Source: JBEIFW01 sp044370695 (GTDB lineage: Bacteria > Actinomycetota > Acidimicrobiia > Acidimicrobiales > Ilumatobacteraceae). Taken from it: a stretch of DNA of 15,915 nt. The stretch's first letter is position 1. Each line of letters opens with the position of its first letter. Below the pieces are notes generated by a model. It had not been told where the DNA came from. It saw only the letters and a program-made list of their open reading frames with translations, and did not search any database. Where the stretch lies: the NCBI GenBank assembly GCA_044370695.1, contig JBILVB010000090.1:1-15915 (forward strand), given 5' to 3'. A program made the translations under genes and the position numbers. Positions 6,419-13,252 of the stretch are shown here, piece after piece.

Positions 6419-7936
6419 ATGGACGACCTCGACGGCCTCGTCATGCGCGTGCGGCGCGGCAACCTCCACAAGGAGGGGGAGAAGCTCGCCCGCCAGCGCA
6501 AGCTGTTCGTGCGCGACCGGCTCGATCTCCTGCTCGACCCCGGCTCGTTCGTCGAGGACGGCCTGCTCGCCAACGCTGCGGCCGCCGACCTGCCCGCCGA
6601 CGGGGTCGTCACCGGGGTGGGACGCGTCGACGGTCGACCGGTGTGCGTGATGGCGAACGACCCCACCGTGAAGGCGGGGTCGTGGGGGGCGCGCACCGTC
6701 GAGAAGATCATCCGCCTCACCGAGTACGCGCTGCGCCACGAGCTGCCGGTGTTCTGGCTCGTCGATTCCGCCGGGGCCCGCATCACCGACCAGGTCGAGC
6801 TGTTCCCCGGCCGCCGGGGTGCCGGGCGGATCTTCGCCAACCAGGTCCGCCTGTCCGGCAAGGTGCCCCAGATCTGCTGCCTGTTCGGTCCGTCGGCGGC
6901 CGGCGGGGCGTACATCCCGAGCTTCTGCGACCTCGTGGTCATGGTCGACGGCAACGCGTCGATGTACCTCGGTTCGCCCCGCATGGCCGAGGAGGTGATC
7001 GGTGAGCGGGTCACGCTCGAGGAGATGGGCGGTGCCCGGATGCACACGTCGGTGTCGGGGTGCGGCGACAACCTCGCCGTCGACGACGTCGATGCCATCG
7101 AGCAGGCCAAGGCGTTCTTCTCCTACCTGCCGATCCGCTGGCGCGACACGCCGCCGGTGAGTGCACCGGAACCCCCGGCACGTCCGCTCACCCGGTCGTT
7201 GCTGCCCGACACGGAGGCGGCCGGTTACGACATGCACCGGGTGATCGAGGCCATCGTCGACGACGGGTCGCTGTTCGAGATCAAGCCCCGGTTCGCTCCC
7301 GAGTTGATCGTCGGCTTCGCCCGACTCGACGGCAACGTCGTCGGGATCGTTGCCAACAACCCAGCCATGAAGGGCGGTGTGCTCTTCGTCGACTCCGCCG
7401 ACAAGGCCGCCCGGTTCATCTGGCTGTGCGACGCATTCAACGTGCCGCTCGTGTTCCTCGCCGACGTGCCCGGCTTCATGATCGGCACCGAGGTGGAGCG
7501 CCAGGGGATCATCCGTCACGGGGCGAAGATGATCACCGCGGTCACGGAGGCGACGGTGCCGAAGATCTGCGTGGTGGTCCGCAAGGCGTACGGCGCCGGG
7601 CTGTACGCCATGTCCGGTCCTGGCTTCGACCCGATCGCCACCCTGGCCCTGCCGACGGCGAAGATCGCCGTGATGGGGCCCGAGCCGGCGGTCAACGCCG
7701 TGTTCGCCAACCGCATCGCCGCCATCGAGGACCCGGCCGAACGAGCGGCGTTCGTCGCCGAGCGGCGGGCCGAGTACGAAGCCGACGTCGACCTGTTGCG
7801 GCTGGCGTCGGAGCTGGTGATCGACGCGGTCGTGCCGTTCGAAGGGCTGCGGGCCGAGTTGATCGCCCGGTTCGCCGTAGCCGACCCGGCCGACCGGGAG
7901 GCCGTTGCCAAGCGCCACGGCGTGCCACCGGTGTAG
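6419..7936 (+). CDS. Acyl-CoA carboxylase, carboxyltransferase (beta) subunit
   Basis: The 505-residue protein belongs to the carboxyltransferase family that moves CO2 from biotin to an acyl-CoA (acetyl-, propionyl-, methylcrotonyl- or similar). Two crotonase-like halves are visible. The N-terminal half has the usual KLFVRDRLDLLLDPGSFVE opening, LVDSAGARI and the oxyanion-hole region GPSAAGGAYIPSFCD. The C-terminal half has NNPAMKGGVLFVDSADKAARF, LADVPGFMIGTEVE with RHGAKMITA, and KAYGAGLYAMSGPGFDP. No zinc finger of the AccD type is present, so it is not the plant/E. coli acetyl-CoA form. No biotin carboxylase or biotin carrier gene lies in the window, so it would need an alpha subunit from elsewhere, as is common in actinobacteria. 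The acyl-CoA specificity is not clear. ATG 6419 is preferred; GTG 6380 in the same frame is an alternative. Confidence 0.92.
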   Translation: MDDLDGLVMRVRRGNLHKEGEKLARQRKLFVRDRLDLLLDPGSFVEDGLLANAAAADLPADGVVTGVGRVDGRPVCVMANDPTVKAGSWGARTVEKIIRLTEYALRHELPVFWLVDSAGARITDQVELFPGRRGAGRIFANQVRLSGKVPQICCLFGPSAAGGAYIPSFCDLVVMVDGNASMYLGSPRMAEEVIGERVTLEEMGGARMHTSVSGCGDNLAVDDVDAIEQAKAFFSYLPIRWRDTPPVSAPEPPARPLTRSLLPDTEAAGYDMHRVIEAIVDDGSLFEIKPRFAPELIVGFARLDGNVVGIVANNPAMKGGVLFVDSADKAARFIWLCDAFNVPLVFLADVPGFMIGTEVERQGIIRHGAKMITAVTEATVPKICVVVRKAYGAGLYAMSGPGFDPIATLALPTAKIAVMGPEPAVNAVFANRIAAIEDPAERAAFVAERRAEYEADVDLLRLASELVIDAVVPFEGLRAELIARFAVADPADREAVAKRHGVPPV

Positions 7937-7948
7937 ACCATCGCCTGC

Positions 7949-8200
7949 ATGCCCTGGTGTGACCCCTGTGCCAAGTACTGGACCCCGACCTCGGCCGGGG
8001 ACGGCGGGCGGTGCCCCGACTGTCGGGCCGTCCTCGACACCTCGGACCGGGTGCAGGGGGCGAAGCGCTACGACGCGAAGGACATCGACCTGCACGAGCT
8101 CGCCGGTGACGATGCCAGGGCCCCGTGGCATTTCACCCTCCTGATGGTTCTCGCCGGCGGCTACCTGGTGTGGCGCCTCGTCGATTGGTTGGTGCTGTGA
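7949..8200 (+). CDS. Small zinc-ribbon protein with C-terminal membrane anchor
   Basis: This 83-residue protein starts with MPWCDPCAKYW. Two CXXC knuckles, C4/C7 and C22/C25, should bind one zinc ion as a short ribbon. A charged linker (about 35-59) follows. The C-terminus (60-83, WHFTLLMVLAGGYLVWRLVD) is a single hydrophobic helix that would anchor it in the membrane with the ribbon inside the cytoplasm. I recall similar small proteins from high-GC actinobacteria but know no function. It begins 12 bases after the carboxylase stop, and its own stop codon overlaps the GTG of the next gene (GTGA), so the three genes probably form one transcript. The conserved cysteines argue that the short frame is real. 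Confidence 0.8.
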   Translation: MPWCDPCAKYWTPTSAGDGGRCPDCRAVLDTSDRVQGAKRYDAKDIDLHELAGDDARAPWHFTLLMVLAGGYLVWRLVDWLVL

Positions 8201-8982
8201 GCAGACTCGTCTCCCTGGCGGCCGGCACCGTGCTCGAGCTCGCCCCGGCCGACGCCGTCGACGTCGCGGCGACGGCCGGGTGGCCGGCCGTCGGCATCTG
8301 GTTCGACCCGGCGACGTGGACACCGGCCACGACCCGGGCCGTGCGTGAACGGCTCGACGCGACCGGACTCGTCGCGCTCGACGTCGAGCCCGTGATGCTC
8401 GCCCCCGACAGCCCGGTGCCCTCCGACGACGCCCGCCGGCTGGTCGATGCCGCGATCGCGCTCGGGGCCCGCCACGTGCTGGTGGCGAGTCGCGACCCGG
8501 ACGCGGGGCGCGTCGCAGCGGCGTTGGCCGCTCTGTGCGATCAGGCGGCTGGGACGCCGTTGCGCCTCTGCCTCGAGTTCCTGCCGATCCTGGCCGTGCG
8601 CACCCTGGCCGAGGCGGCCTCGATCGTCGGCGCCGTCGATCATCCCGCGGCCGGGATCCTGGTCGACGAATTGCACCTGGCCCGCTCCGGGGCCGTGCCG
8701 GCCGATCTGGTCGGGCTACCACCGGCGTGGTTCCCCTATGCGCAGGTGTGCGGGATCTCCGCCATCGTGCCCGACGGCTTCGCCGGCCTGCTCGACGAGG
8801 CGCTGCACGGCCGGCTGTTGCCGGGTGAGGGGGTGGCGCCCACGGCCGAACTGCTCGGCGTGCTGCCCGCTGGGGTGCCCGTGTCGGCCGAGATCCGGTC
8901 CCGCCCGGTACGGGAACGGTGGCCCGATCCGGTGGCGCGGGCCCGGGCCGTGCTCGCTGCGACCGTCGCCACCTGCGGGTAG
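8197..8982 (+). CDS. Sugar phosphate isomerase/epimerase-like TIM-barrel protein
   Basis: From GTG 8197 the protein has 261 residues and follows the xylose isomerase-like TIM-barrel pattern: AATAGWPAVGIWF (strand and helix 1), ALGARHVLVAS, RLCLEFLP with E127, ILVDELHLARSG with D157 and H160, PYAQVCG (about 181-186), LLPGEGVAP, and SAEIRS with E232. E127, D157 and E232 are at places where the family binds a divalent metal. The residue at 186 is glycine, where I would expect aspartate in the usual QLCD motif, so activity or metal binding may differ. The substrate cannot be given. The start overlaps the stop of the zinc-ribbon gene as GTGA, supporting GTG 8197 over the longer open frame that runs back to 8125 in the shadow of that gene. 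Confidence 0.82.
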   Translation: MSRLVSLAAGTVLELAPADAVDVAATAGWPAVGIWFDPATWTPATTRAVRERLDATGLVALDVEPVMLAPDSPVPSDDARRLVDAAIALGARHVLVASRDPDAGRVAAALAALCDQAAGTPLRLCLEFLPILAVRTLAEAASIVGAVDHPAAGILVDELHLARSGAVPADLVGLPPAWFPYAQVCGISAIVPDGFAGLLDEALHGRLLPGEGVAPTAELLGVLPAGVPVSAEIRSRPVRERWPDPVARARAVLAATVATCG

Positions 8983-9016
8983 CGCGATCGGCCGGTGCGA
9001 CGGGCGCCCGGTGCGC

Positions 9017-9022
9017 TAGGTT
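9017..9022 (+). promoter_or_regulatory. Possible -10 element (TAGGTT) of the tRNA gene
   Basis: TAGGTT fits TANNNT and lies 12 bases before the mature 5' end of the tRNA, a normal distance for a short leader removed by RNase P. No clear -35 is seen about 17 bases further upstream. Confidence 0.35.
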
Positions 9023-9034
9023 TCGCTCCCTGTC

Positions 9035-9109
9035 CGGGCTGTAGCGCAGTTTGGTTAGCGCGCTTGACTGGGGGTCAAGAGGTCGTGGGTTCGAATCCCG
9101 CCAGCCCGA
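9035..9109 (+). tRNA. tRNA-Pro (anticodon GGG)
   Basis: A full cloverleaf can be drawn. The acceptor stem is CGGGCTG (9035-9041) with CAGCCCG (9102-9108) and discriminator A9109. The D arm is GCGC/GCGC (9044-9047 and 9058-9061). The anticodon arm is CTTGA/TCAAG (9063-9067 and 9075-9079) around the loop CTGGGGG, giving anticodon GGG at 9070-9072. The T arm is GTGGG/CCCGC (9085-9089 and 9097-9101) with the loop TTCGAAT. The GGG anticodon reads proline CCC and CCU codons. The 3' CCA is not encoded, which is usual in many actinobacteria. Confidence 0.96.
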
Positions 9110-9135
9110 CTCTGTGCGGTGACGATGCGTCGAGC

Positions 9136-9160
9136 CGCCCGACCCCAGCCGGGTCGGGCG
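9136..9160 (+). terminator. Strong hairpin after tRNA-Pro
   Basis: CGCCCGACCC (9136-9145) pairs perfectly with GGGTCGGGCG (9151-9160) around the 5-base loop CAGCC. It begins 27 bases after the tRNA and is followed by a short T-rich stretch (ATTCTCGTT). This is a good intrinsic terminator candidate for a high-GC genome, although the T run is weak. Confidence 0.65.
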
Positions 9161-9192
9161 ATTCTCGTTGAGAGCTCTTGAGACGTTCTTGA

Positions 9193-9224
9193 CGAACATA
9201 CGTCGGGTTACGTACGTGTGTTCG
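9193..9224. promoter_or_regulatory. Inverted repeat resembling LexA boxes at the HNH gene start
   Basis: CGAACATACGT (9193-9203) and ACGTGTGTTCG (9214-9224) form an inverted repeat with 10 of 11 positions paired and a G-T pair at the eleventh, separated by 10 bases. Each outer end carries a half of the actinobacterial SOS box (CGAAC and GTTCG). The right arm read with the bases before it gives CGTAC-GTGT-GTTCG, one mismatch from CGAAC-N4-GTTCG. A -10-like TAGTGT (9226-9231) follows immediately. The repeat overlaps the GTG start at 9218. Related DUF222-HNH genes of mycobacteria are reported to carry SOS boxes, so damage control is a reasonable inference. Confidence 0.45.
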
Positions 9225-10573
9225 ATAGTGTGGTGGTCGTGGACGAGGTGGATCGGGCGTGGCAGCGGTTGCGGGGGGCGCAGATCGCCGGGTGTGATGA
9301 CGCGGGTCTGCGGGAGTTGGGTGTTCTGTTGGCCCGGGTGCGTGGAGTGCTCGACGTGGTGGATGGTGCGTTGACGCGTCGGGCCGAGGAGCTCGCTGCG
9401 GCGGGTGCGGGGATCGACGGTCGGTTGTTCCAGCGTTGGCATGGCGCGCGGTCGGATCGTGGTGCCCGCCAAGCGGTGGATCGGGCGTCGGTGTTGGGCG
9501 CGGTGCCGGAGTTGGAGGCGGGGGTGGCGGCCGGTGAGGTGGGCGCTGCCCATGCGGATGCGGTGGCTCGGGCGGTTGCGCAGGTTGCACCGGAGGTGCG
9601 GGGTGAGTTGTTCGGGGCCGGCGCCTGGCTGGCGGGTCAGGCGCGCCGATCGTCACCGGAGGAACTGGAGCGGTCGGTGCGCCGTGAGGCCGAACGGCTC
9701 GCCGAGCTCGACTCGAGCGATCGGCTGGCGCGGCAGCGCGAGCGGTCGGGGGTGCGTCGGTGGGTGGATCGGGATGGGATGCACCAATTGCGCGGCGAGT
9801 TCGATCCCGAGCGCGGGGCGCGGCTGTGGGCGGCCTTGGACGCGGCGATCGAAACGGTGTTCCATCGTGCGCATCCCGATGAGCCGGGCGGCCGGGCACC
9901 GTCAGGTGGGCGGCGCCATGAGCAGTTCGGTGCCGATGCCTTGGTCGAGTTGTGCACCCGTACGGGTGCGGGCGGGTCGCAGGGCGCCGAGTTGGTCGTG
10001 TTGATCGACGAAACTTCGCTACGCGCAGGTCTCGAGCATGCGGGCACGATCTGCGAGACGGGGAGTGGAGTGCCGTTGCCGGTCGCGACGATCCGCAAGC
10101 TGTTGTGCGAAGCGGTGGTCTACCCGCTCGTGCTCGGCGGGGACGGCCAGGTCCTCGATCACGGAGCGGGTCGGCGGCTTGCGTCGCGGGAGCAGCGCCG
10201 GGCGTTGCGGGCGATGTACCGGACGTGTGCGTGGCCGGGGTGCACGGTCCGGTTCGCGAACTGTCACGTCCATCACACGGCGCCGTTCGCATGGAACGAA
10301 CGCACCAATCTCGACGAGTTGGTGCCGGTCTGTAGCCATCATCACCACCAGATCCACGACCTGGGCTGGCGCCTCGCGCTCGATCACGAGCGCACTGTCA
10401 CCCTTCATGCTCCCGACGGCCGCATCCTCGAACGACACCCATTCACCCCCGCCGGACGGGCAGCGCCGGGCCGAGCTGCGCCGGGCCGAGCTGCGCCGGG
10501 CCGAGCTGCGCCGATGGCCCGCCCGGCGCCCGTCACCGCCGGCCGAGCCCCCAGCCCTACCTGCCGGGAGTAG
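9218..10573 (+). CDS. DUF222 / HNH endonuclease domain protein (13E12 repeat family type)
   Basis: The 451-residue protein has an N-terminal alpha-helical DUF222 region (about 20-320) and a C-terminal HNH domain. The HNH part shows CAWPGC (C337, C342), NCHVHH (348-353), NLDELVPVCSHHHHQIHD and GW, which is the full zinc and beta-beta-alpha-metal pattern of an HNH nuclease. Members of this actinobacterial family occur in many copies per genome; their biological role is unsettled, and a few are linked to SOS induction. The C-terminus is a low-complexity Ala/Pro/Gly/Arg tail containing a 15-base tandem repeat. GTG 9218 gives the MFD-type opening frequent in this family but lies in the inverted repeat. 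GTG 9233 or 9239, after the -10-like TAGTGT, are alternatives. Third-position choice looks more G-rich and less C-rich than in neighbouring genes, hinting at separate ancestry. Confidence 0.88.
   Translation: MFDSVVVVDEVDRAWQRLRGAQIAGCDDAGLRELGVLLARVRGVLDVVDGALTRRAEELAAAGAGIDGRLFQRWHGARSDRGARQAVDRASVLGAVPELEAGVAAGEVGAAHADAVARAVAQVAPEVRGELFGAGAWLAGQARRSSPEELERSVRREAERLAELDSSDRLARQRERSGVRRWVDRDGMHQLRGEFDPERGARLWAALDAAIETVFHRAHPDEPGGRAPSGGRRHEQFGADALVELCTRTGAGGSQGAELVVLIDETSLRAGLEHAGTICETGSGVPLPVATIRKLLCEAVVYPLVLGGDGQVLDHGAGRRLASREQRRALRAMYRTCAWPGCTVRFANCHVHHTAPFAWNERTNLDELVPVCSHHHHQIHDLGWRLALDHERTVTLHAPDGRILERHPFTPAGRAAPGRAAPGRAAPGRAAPMARPAPVTAGRAPSPTCRE
10463..10513 (+). repeat. 15-base tandem repeat, 3.4 copies, inside the HNH gene
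   Basis: The unit GCGCCGGGCCGAGCT occurs three times exactly (10463-10477, 10478-10492, 10493-10507) and is followed by a partial copy (GCGCCG). In frame it encodes Ala-Pro-Gly-Arg-Ala repeated (about residues 416-430). Exact copies imply recent expansion by slippage. Confidence 0.9.
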
Positions 10574-10592
10574 CCCGGGGGAGTCCCCCGGG
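10574..10592. terminator. GC-rich hairpin between convergent genes
   Basis: CCCGGGGG (10574-10581) and CCCCCGGG (10585-10592) pair perfectly around AGT, starting right after the TAG of the HNH gene and ending 7 bases before the stop of the convergent monooxygenase gene. No T run follows on either strand. It could stop transcription from both sides, alone or with a factor. Confidence 0.5.
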
Positions 10593-10599
10593 CCGCCGG

Positions 10600-13188
10600 T
10601 CAGGCCGGGACGGACGCCCCGAAGAACCCGCGCAGCGCGTCGGCCATCCGGGCCCGCACCGGCGCTCCGGACAGCAGCATGTCCACGGCCGTCAGGGAGG
10701 TGTGGGTGTGGCCACGGGCCTGCTCGTGCGTGACCGGCACGCCGGCCGCCGCCATGGCCGCCGCATAGGCGTTGCCTTCGTCGCGCAACGGGTCGAACTC
10801 GCCCGTCACGACGAACGCCGGCGGCAGGCCGGCCAGGCTCGAGGCTCGCAGGGGTGAGCACCGAGGATCACGGCGGTCCGCCGGGTCGCAGTAGTGGTTC
10901 CAGAACCACTCCATGAGAGCCCGGGTGAGGATGTAGCCCTCGGCGTTCTCGGTGTACGACGGCGTGTCGAGCGCCCCGTCGGTGACCGGGGTGACCAGCA
11001 GCTGCCCGACGATCGTCGGGCCACCGGCATCGCGGGCGAGCTGGGACACGACGGCGGCGAGGTTGCCGCCCGCGCTCCACCCGGCGACCGCGAGCTGACC
11101 CGGGACCCCGCCGAGCTCGTCGACGTGTTCGGCGACCCAGCGCACCGCAGCGAACGCATCGTCAGCCGCCGCCGGGAACCGGTCCTCGGGGGCGTGGCGG
11201 TAGTCGACGGAGATGATCATCACGTCCGACCGCACGCACAGGTCTCGGCAGAACGGATCGTCGGACACCTGCGAGCCGAACACCCAGCCGCCGCCGTGGA
11301 AGTACACGACCACCGGGTGGGGGCCCGGGCTCGCCGGCCGGTACAGCCGGTAGCGCAACGGACCGGCCGCGCCGGGCAGCTCACCGTCCACCATCTCGCC
11401 GACGTCGGGCCCCGGCGCCCGCACGGCGGCGCTCGCCTCGGAAAACGCCCGGGCCTCCGGCGCGGTCATCGACTCGATCGAGGGCAGCTCCATCGTGGCG
11501 AGCATCTCGAGCATGATCTGCACGTCGGGCTGCAGCCGCCGGACCAGACCGTTGTTGACCACCGAGCCCTTCGGGCCTCGCTGCTCGAACCCGAGCCAAC
11601 CCCGCGCCACCACCTCGTCACACGTGGCCCGGTAGCGGTCGCAGCCGCCGGCATAGGGCAGGAACACCCGCGGCTTGCCGGGAACGTTCGCCCCCATGTA
11701 CCAGGAGTTCGCCCTGGGCATCAGGGTGATGTCCGCAAAGTCGTTCACGTGCTGCACCCAGCCGGCCACCGCCGCCTCGGTCGGCTCCATCGAGGTCAGG
11801 CCTTCGATGCTCAGGTGCTCGATTGCGCCGACCACCCAGTCGACGTGCTGCTCGATCGACACGATCATGTTCGACAGCACCGACGGGCTGCCGGGGCCGG
11901 TGACGAGGTACAGATTCGGGAACCCGCGTGCCATCAGGCCGAGGTAGGTGGTCGGGCCGTCGGCCCACGCCTCCTTGAGCGTGCGCCCGTCGCGCCCGGT
12001 GATGTCCACGTTCACGATGGCGCCCGTCATGGCGTCGAATCCGGTTGCGTAGACGATCACGTCGAACTCGAGCGATTCGTCGACGAGGTCGATCCCGGTC
12101 TCGGTCACCGTCGTGATCGGGTGCTTGCGCAGGTCGACGAGGCGCACGTGGGGGAGGTTGTAGGTCTGGTAGTAGTTCGTGTCGACGCACAGGCGCTTCG
12201 TGCCGATCGGATAGTCCTTGGGGCACAACGCTTCCGCTGTCTCGGGATCGTTCACCACCGAGCGGATCTTGTTGCGGACGAACTCGGCGATCAGGTCGTT
12301 GGCCGCCTGGTTGGTCATGTGGTCCATGTAGCAACCGAGGAACTCGATGATCCCGCCGCGCTCCCAAGCTGCCTCGTAGGTAGCCAGGCGCTCCTCGTCG
12401 GACACCGCCAGCGCGCTCGCCATCGACATCTCGACCGGCACGCCGCCGGTCGACCAGCGGGCCCGGTGCCGGTAGCCCGCAGGGTCGCTCGCGATCTCCG
12501 AGGCCTTGCCCTCCGGGACCGGGCCGTTGTGCGCCGGGATGGAGTAGTTGGGCGTGCGCTGGAACACCGTCAGCTGCGCCGCCTGCTTGGCCATGATCGG
12601 GATCGACTGGATGGCCGAGGAGCCGGTGCCGATCACCGCCACCCGCTTGCCGGTCAGGTCGACGCCCTGGTGCGGCCAACGGCTCGTGAAGTACACCTCG
12701 CCGCCGAAGCGGTCGGTGCCCTCGATGTCGACCTCCTTGGGCATCGACAAGCACCCGGTGGCCATCACGTAGTGGCGGGCGACCAGCTCCTTGCCGGTCG
12801 AGGTGCGCACGTGCCAGGTGGCCGAGGCGTCGTCCCAGGTGGCCTGCTCGACCCGCGTCGAGAACTCGATGTCGCGCCGCAGGTCGTGCTTGTCGGCGAC
12901 GTGCTGGGCGTAGCGCAGGATCTCGGGCTGCGGCGAGTACTTCTCGGACCACGTCCACTCGGCGAGCAGCTCGGGGTCGAACGTGTACGAGTAGTCGAGG
13001 CTCTGGATGTCGCAACGAGCGCCCGGGTACCGGTTCCAGTACCAGGTGCCGCCCACGTCGTCTCCGGCCTCGAGCACCCTGGCCGAGTATCCCCGAGCCC
13101 GCAGCTCGTGCAGCAGGTACATGCCGGCGAAACCGGCTCCGACGACGACGACGTCGACGTGCTGGACGGTCCCGTTCTGCTCACCCAT
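10600..13188 (-). CDS. Baeyer-Villiger monooxygenase fused to an HSL-family esterase
   Basis: The 862-residue protein joins two enzymes. Residues 1 to about 540 form a Baeyer-Villiger monooxygenase: FAD motif GAGFAG (17-22), GGTWYWNRYPGARCD (46-60), NADPH motif GTGSSA (187-192), the GTKR arginine R332 that matches the active-site arginine of such enzymes, and the terminal SWYMGANVPGKPR/AGGCDRYR block. The family fingerprint FxGxxxHxxxWP appears at 161-172, but with F167 in place of the histidine. Residues from about 555 on form an alpha/beta hydrolase of the hormone-sensitive lipase type: HGGGW (631-635), nucleophile S705 in GWSAGG, D799 in GEFDPLRDE and H827/H829 in GHTHTS. The first part would turn a ketone into an ester using NADPH and O2, and the second would hydrolyse the ester. 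ATG 13188 has a strong AGGGGG ribosome site; a 16-residue longer open frame lacks one. It lies 64 bases downstream of the phosphoribosyltransferase fusion. Confidence 0.92.
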   Translation of the reverse strand: MGEQNGTVQHVDVVVVGAGFAGMYLLHELRARGYSARVLEAGDDVGGTWYWNRYPGARCDIQSLDYSYTFDPELLAEWTWSEKYSPQPEILRYAQHVADKHDLRRDIEFSTRVEQATWDDASATWHVRTSTGKELVARHYVMATGCLSMPKEVDIEGTDRFGGEVYFTSRWPHQGVDLTGKRVAVIGTGSSAIQSIPIMAKQAAQLTVFQRTPNYSIPAHNGPVPEGKASEIASDPAGYRHRARWSTGGVPVEMSMASALAVSDEERLATYEAAWERGGIIEFLGCYMDHMTNQAANDLIAEFVRNKIRSVVNDPETAEALCPKDYPIGTKRLCVDTNYYQTYNLPHVRLVDLRKHPITTVTETGIDLVDESLEFDVIVYATGFDAMTGAIVNVDITGRDGRTLKEAWADGPTTYLGLMARGFPNLYLVTGPGSPSVLSNMIVSIEQHVDWVVGAIEHLSIEGLTSMEPTEAAVAGWVQHVNDFADITLMPRANSWYMGANVPGKPRVFLPYAGGCDRYRATCDEVVARGWLGFEQRGPKGSVVNNGLVRRLQPDVQIMLEMLATMELPSIESMTAPEARAFSEASAAVRAPGPDVGEMVDGELPGAAGPLRYRLYRPASPGPHPVVVYFHGGGWVFGSQVSDDPFCRDLCVRSDVMIISVDYRHAPEDRFPAAADDAFAAVRWVAEHVDELGGVPGQLAVAGWSAGGNLAAVVSQLARDAGGPTIVGQLLVTPVTDGALDTPSYTENAEGYILTRALMEWFWNHYCDPADRRDPRCSPLRASSLAGLPPAFVVTGEFDPLRDEGNAYAAAMAAAGVPVTHEQARGHTHTSLTAVDMLLSGAPVRARMADALRGFFGASVPA

Positions 13189-13190
13189 CG

Positions 13191-13229
13191 GATCCCCCTG
13201 AACCTCGGCCACCCCAGGCCGGGGGGATC
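13191..13229 (-). promoter_or_regulatory. Hairpin that pairs with the ribosome-binding site of the monooxygenase gene
   Basis: In the minus-strand transcript GATCCCCC (13229-13222) is complementary to GGGGGATC (13198-13191), and inside it CGGCC pairs with GGCCG around a TGGGGT loop, leaving a 7-base bulge. The downstream arm contains the AGGGGG-type Shine-Dalgarno sequence and ends 2 bases before ATG 13188. When folded, the ribosome site would be hidden. It could give translational control or attenuation between the two genes; there is no T run for a simple terminator. Confidence 0.5.
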
Positions 13230-13252
13230 TTCCCACACCGCCCGGGGCCCGG

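Noticed and set aside
9035..9109. tRNA-Pro as an integration site for a mobile island
   Set aside because: No integrase gene and no repeat of the tRNA 3' end were seen downstream within the window.
9168..9374. Short open frame in the region upstream of and within the HNH gene
   Set aside because: It overlaps the HNH gene in another frame, has a Trp/Arg-rich product and no ribosome site.
6404..9553. Very long open frame on the minus strand (1049 codons) and other long antisense frames such as 216-1376, 2553-3518 and 12765-14906
   Set aside because: Their products are Arg/Pro/His/Gly-rich without motifs and lie opposite genes with clear family motifs; long antisense frames are expected at this GC content.
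10463..10513. Tandem repeat as a CRISPR array
   Set aside because: The copies are directly adjacent with no spacers and lie in frame in a coding sequence.
9218..10573. HNH gene as a group II intron or homing endonuclease
   Set aside because: The DUF222 N-terminal region and family pattern mark it as a 13E12-type protein; no intron or intein boundaries are seen.
13189..13236. 16-residue longer start for the monooxygenase-esterase gene
   Set aside because: ATG 13188 has a strong ribosome site at the correct distance and places the FAD motif at the usual N-terminal position.
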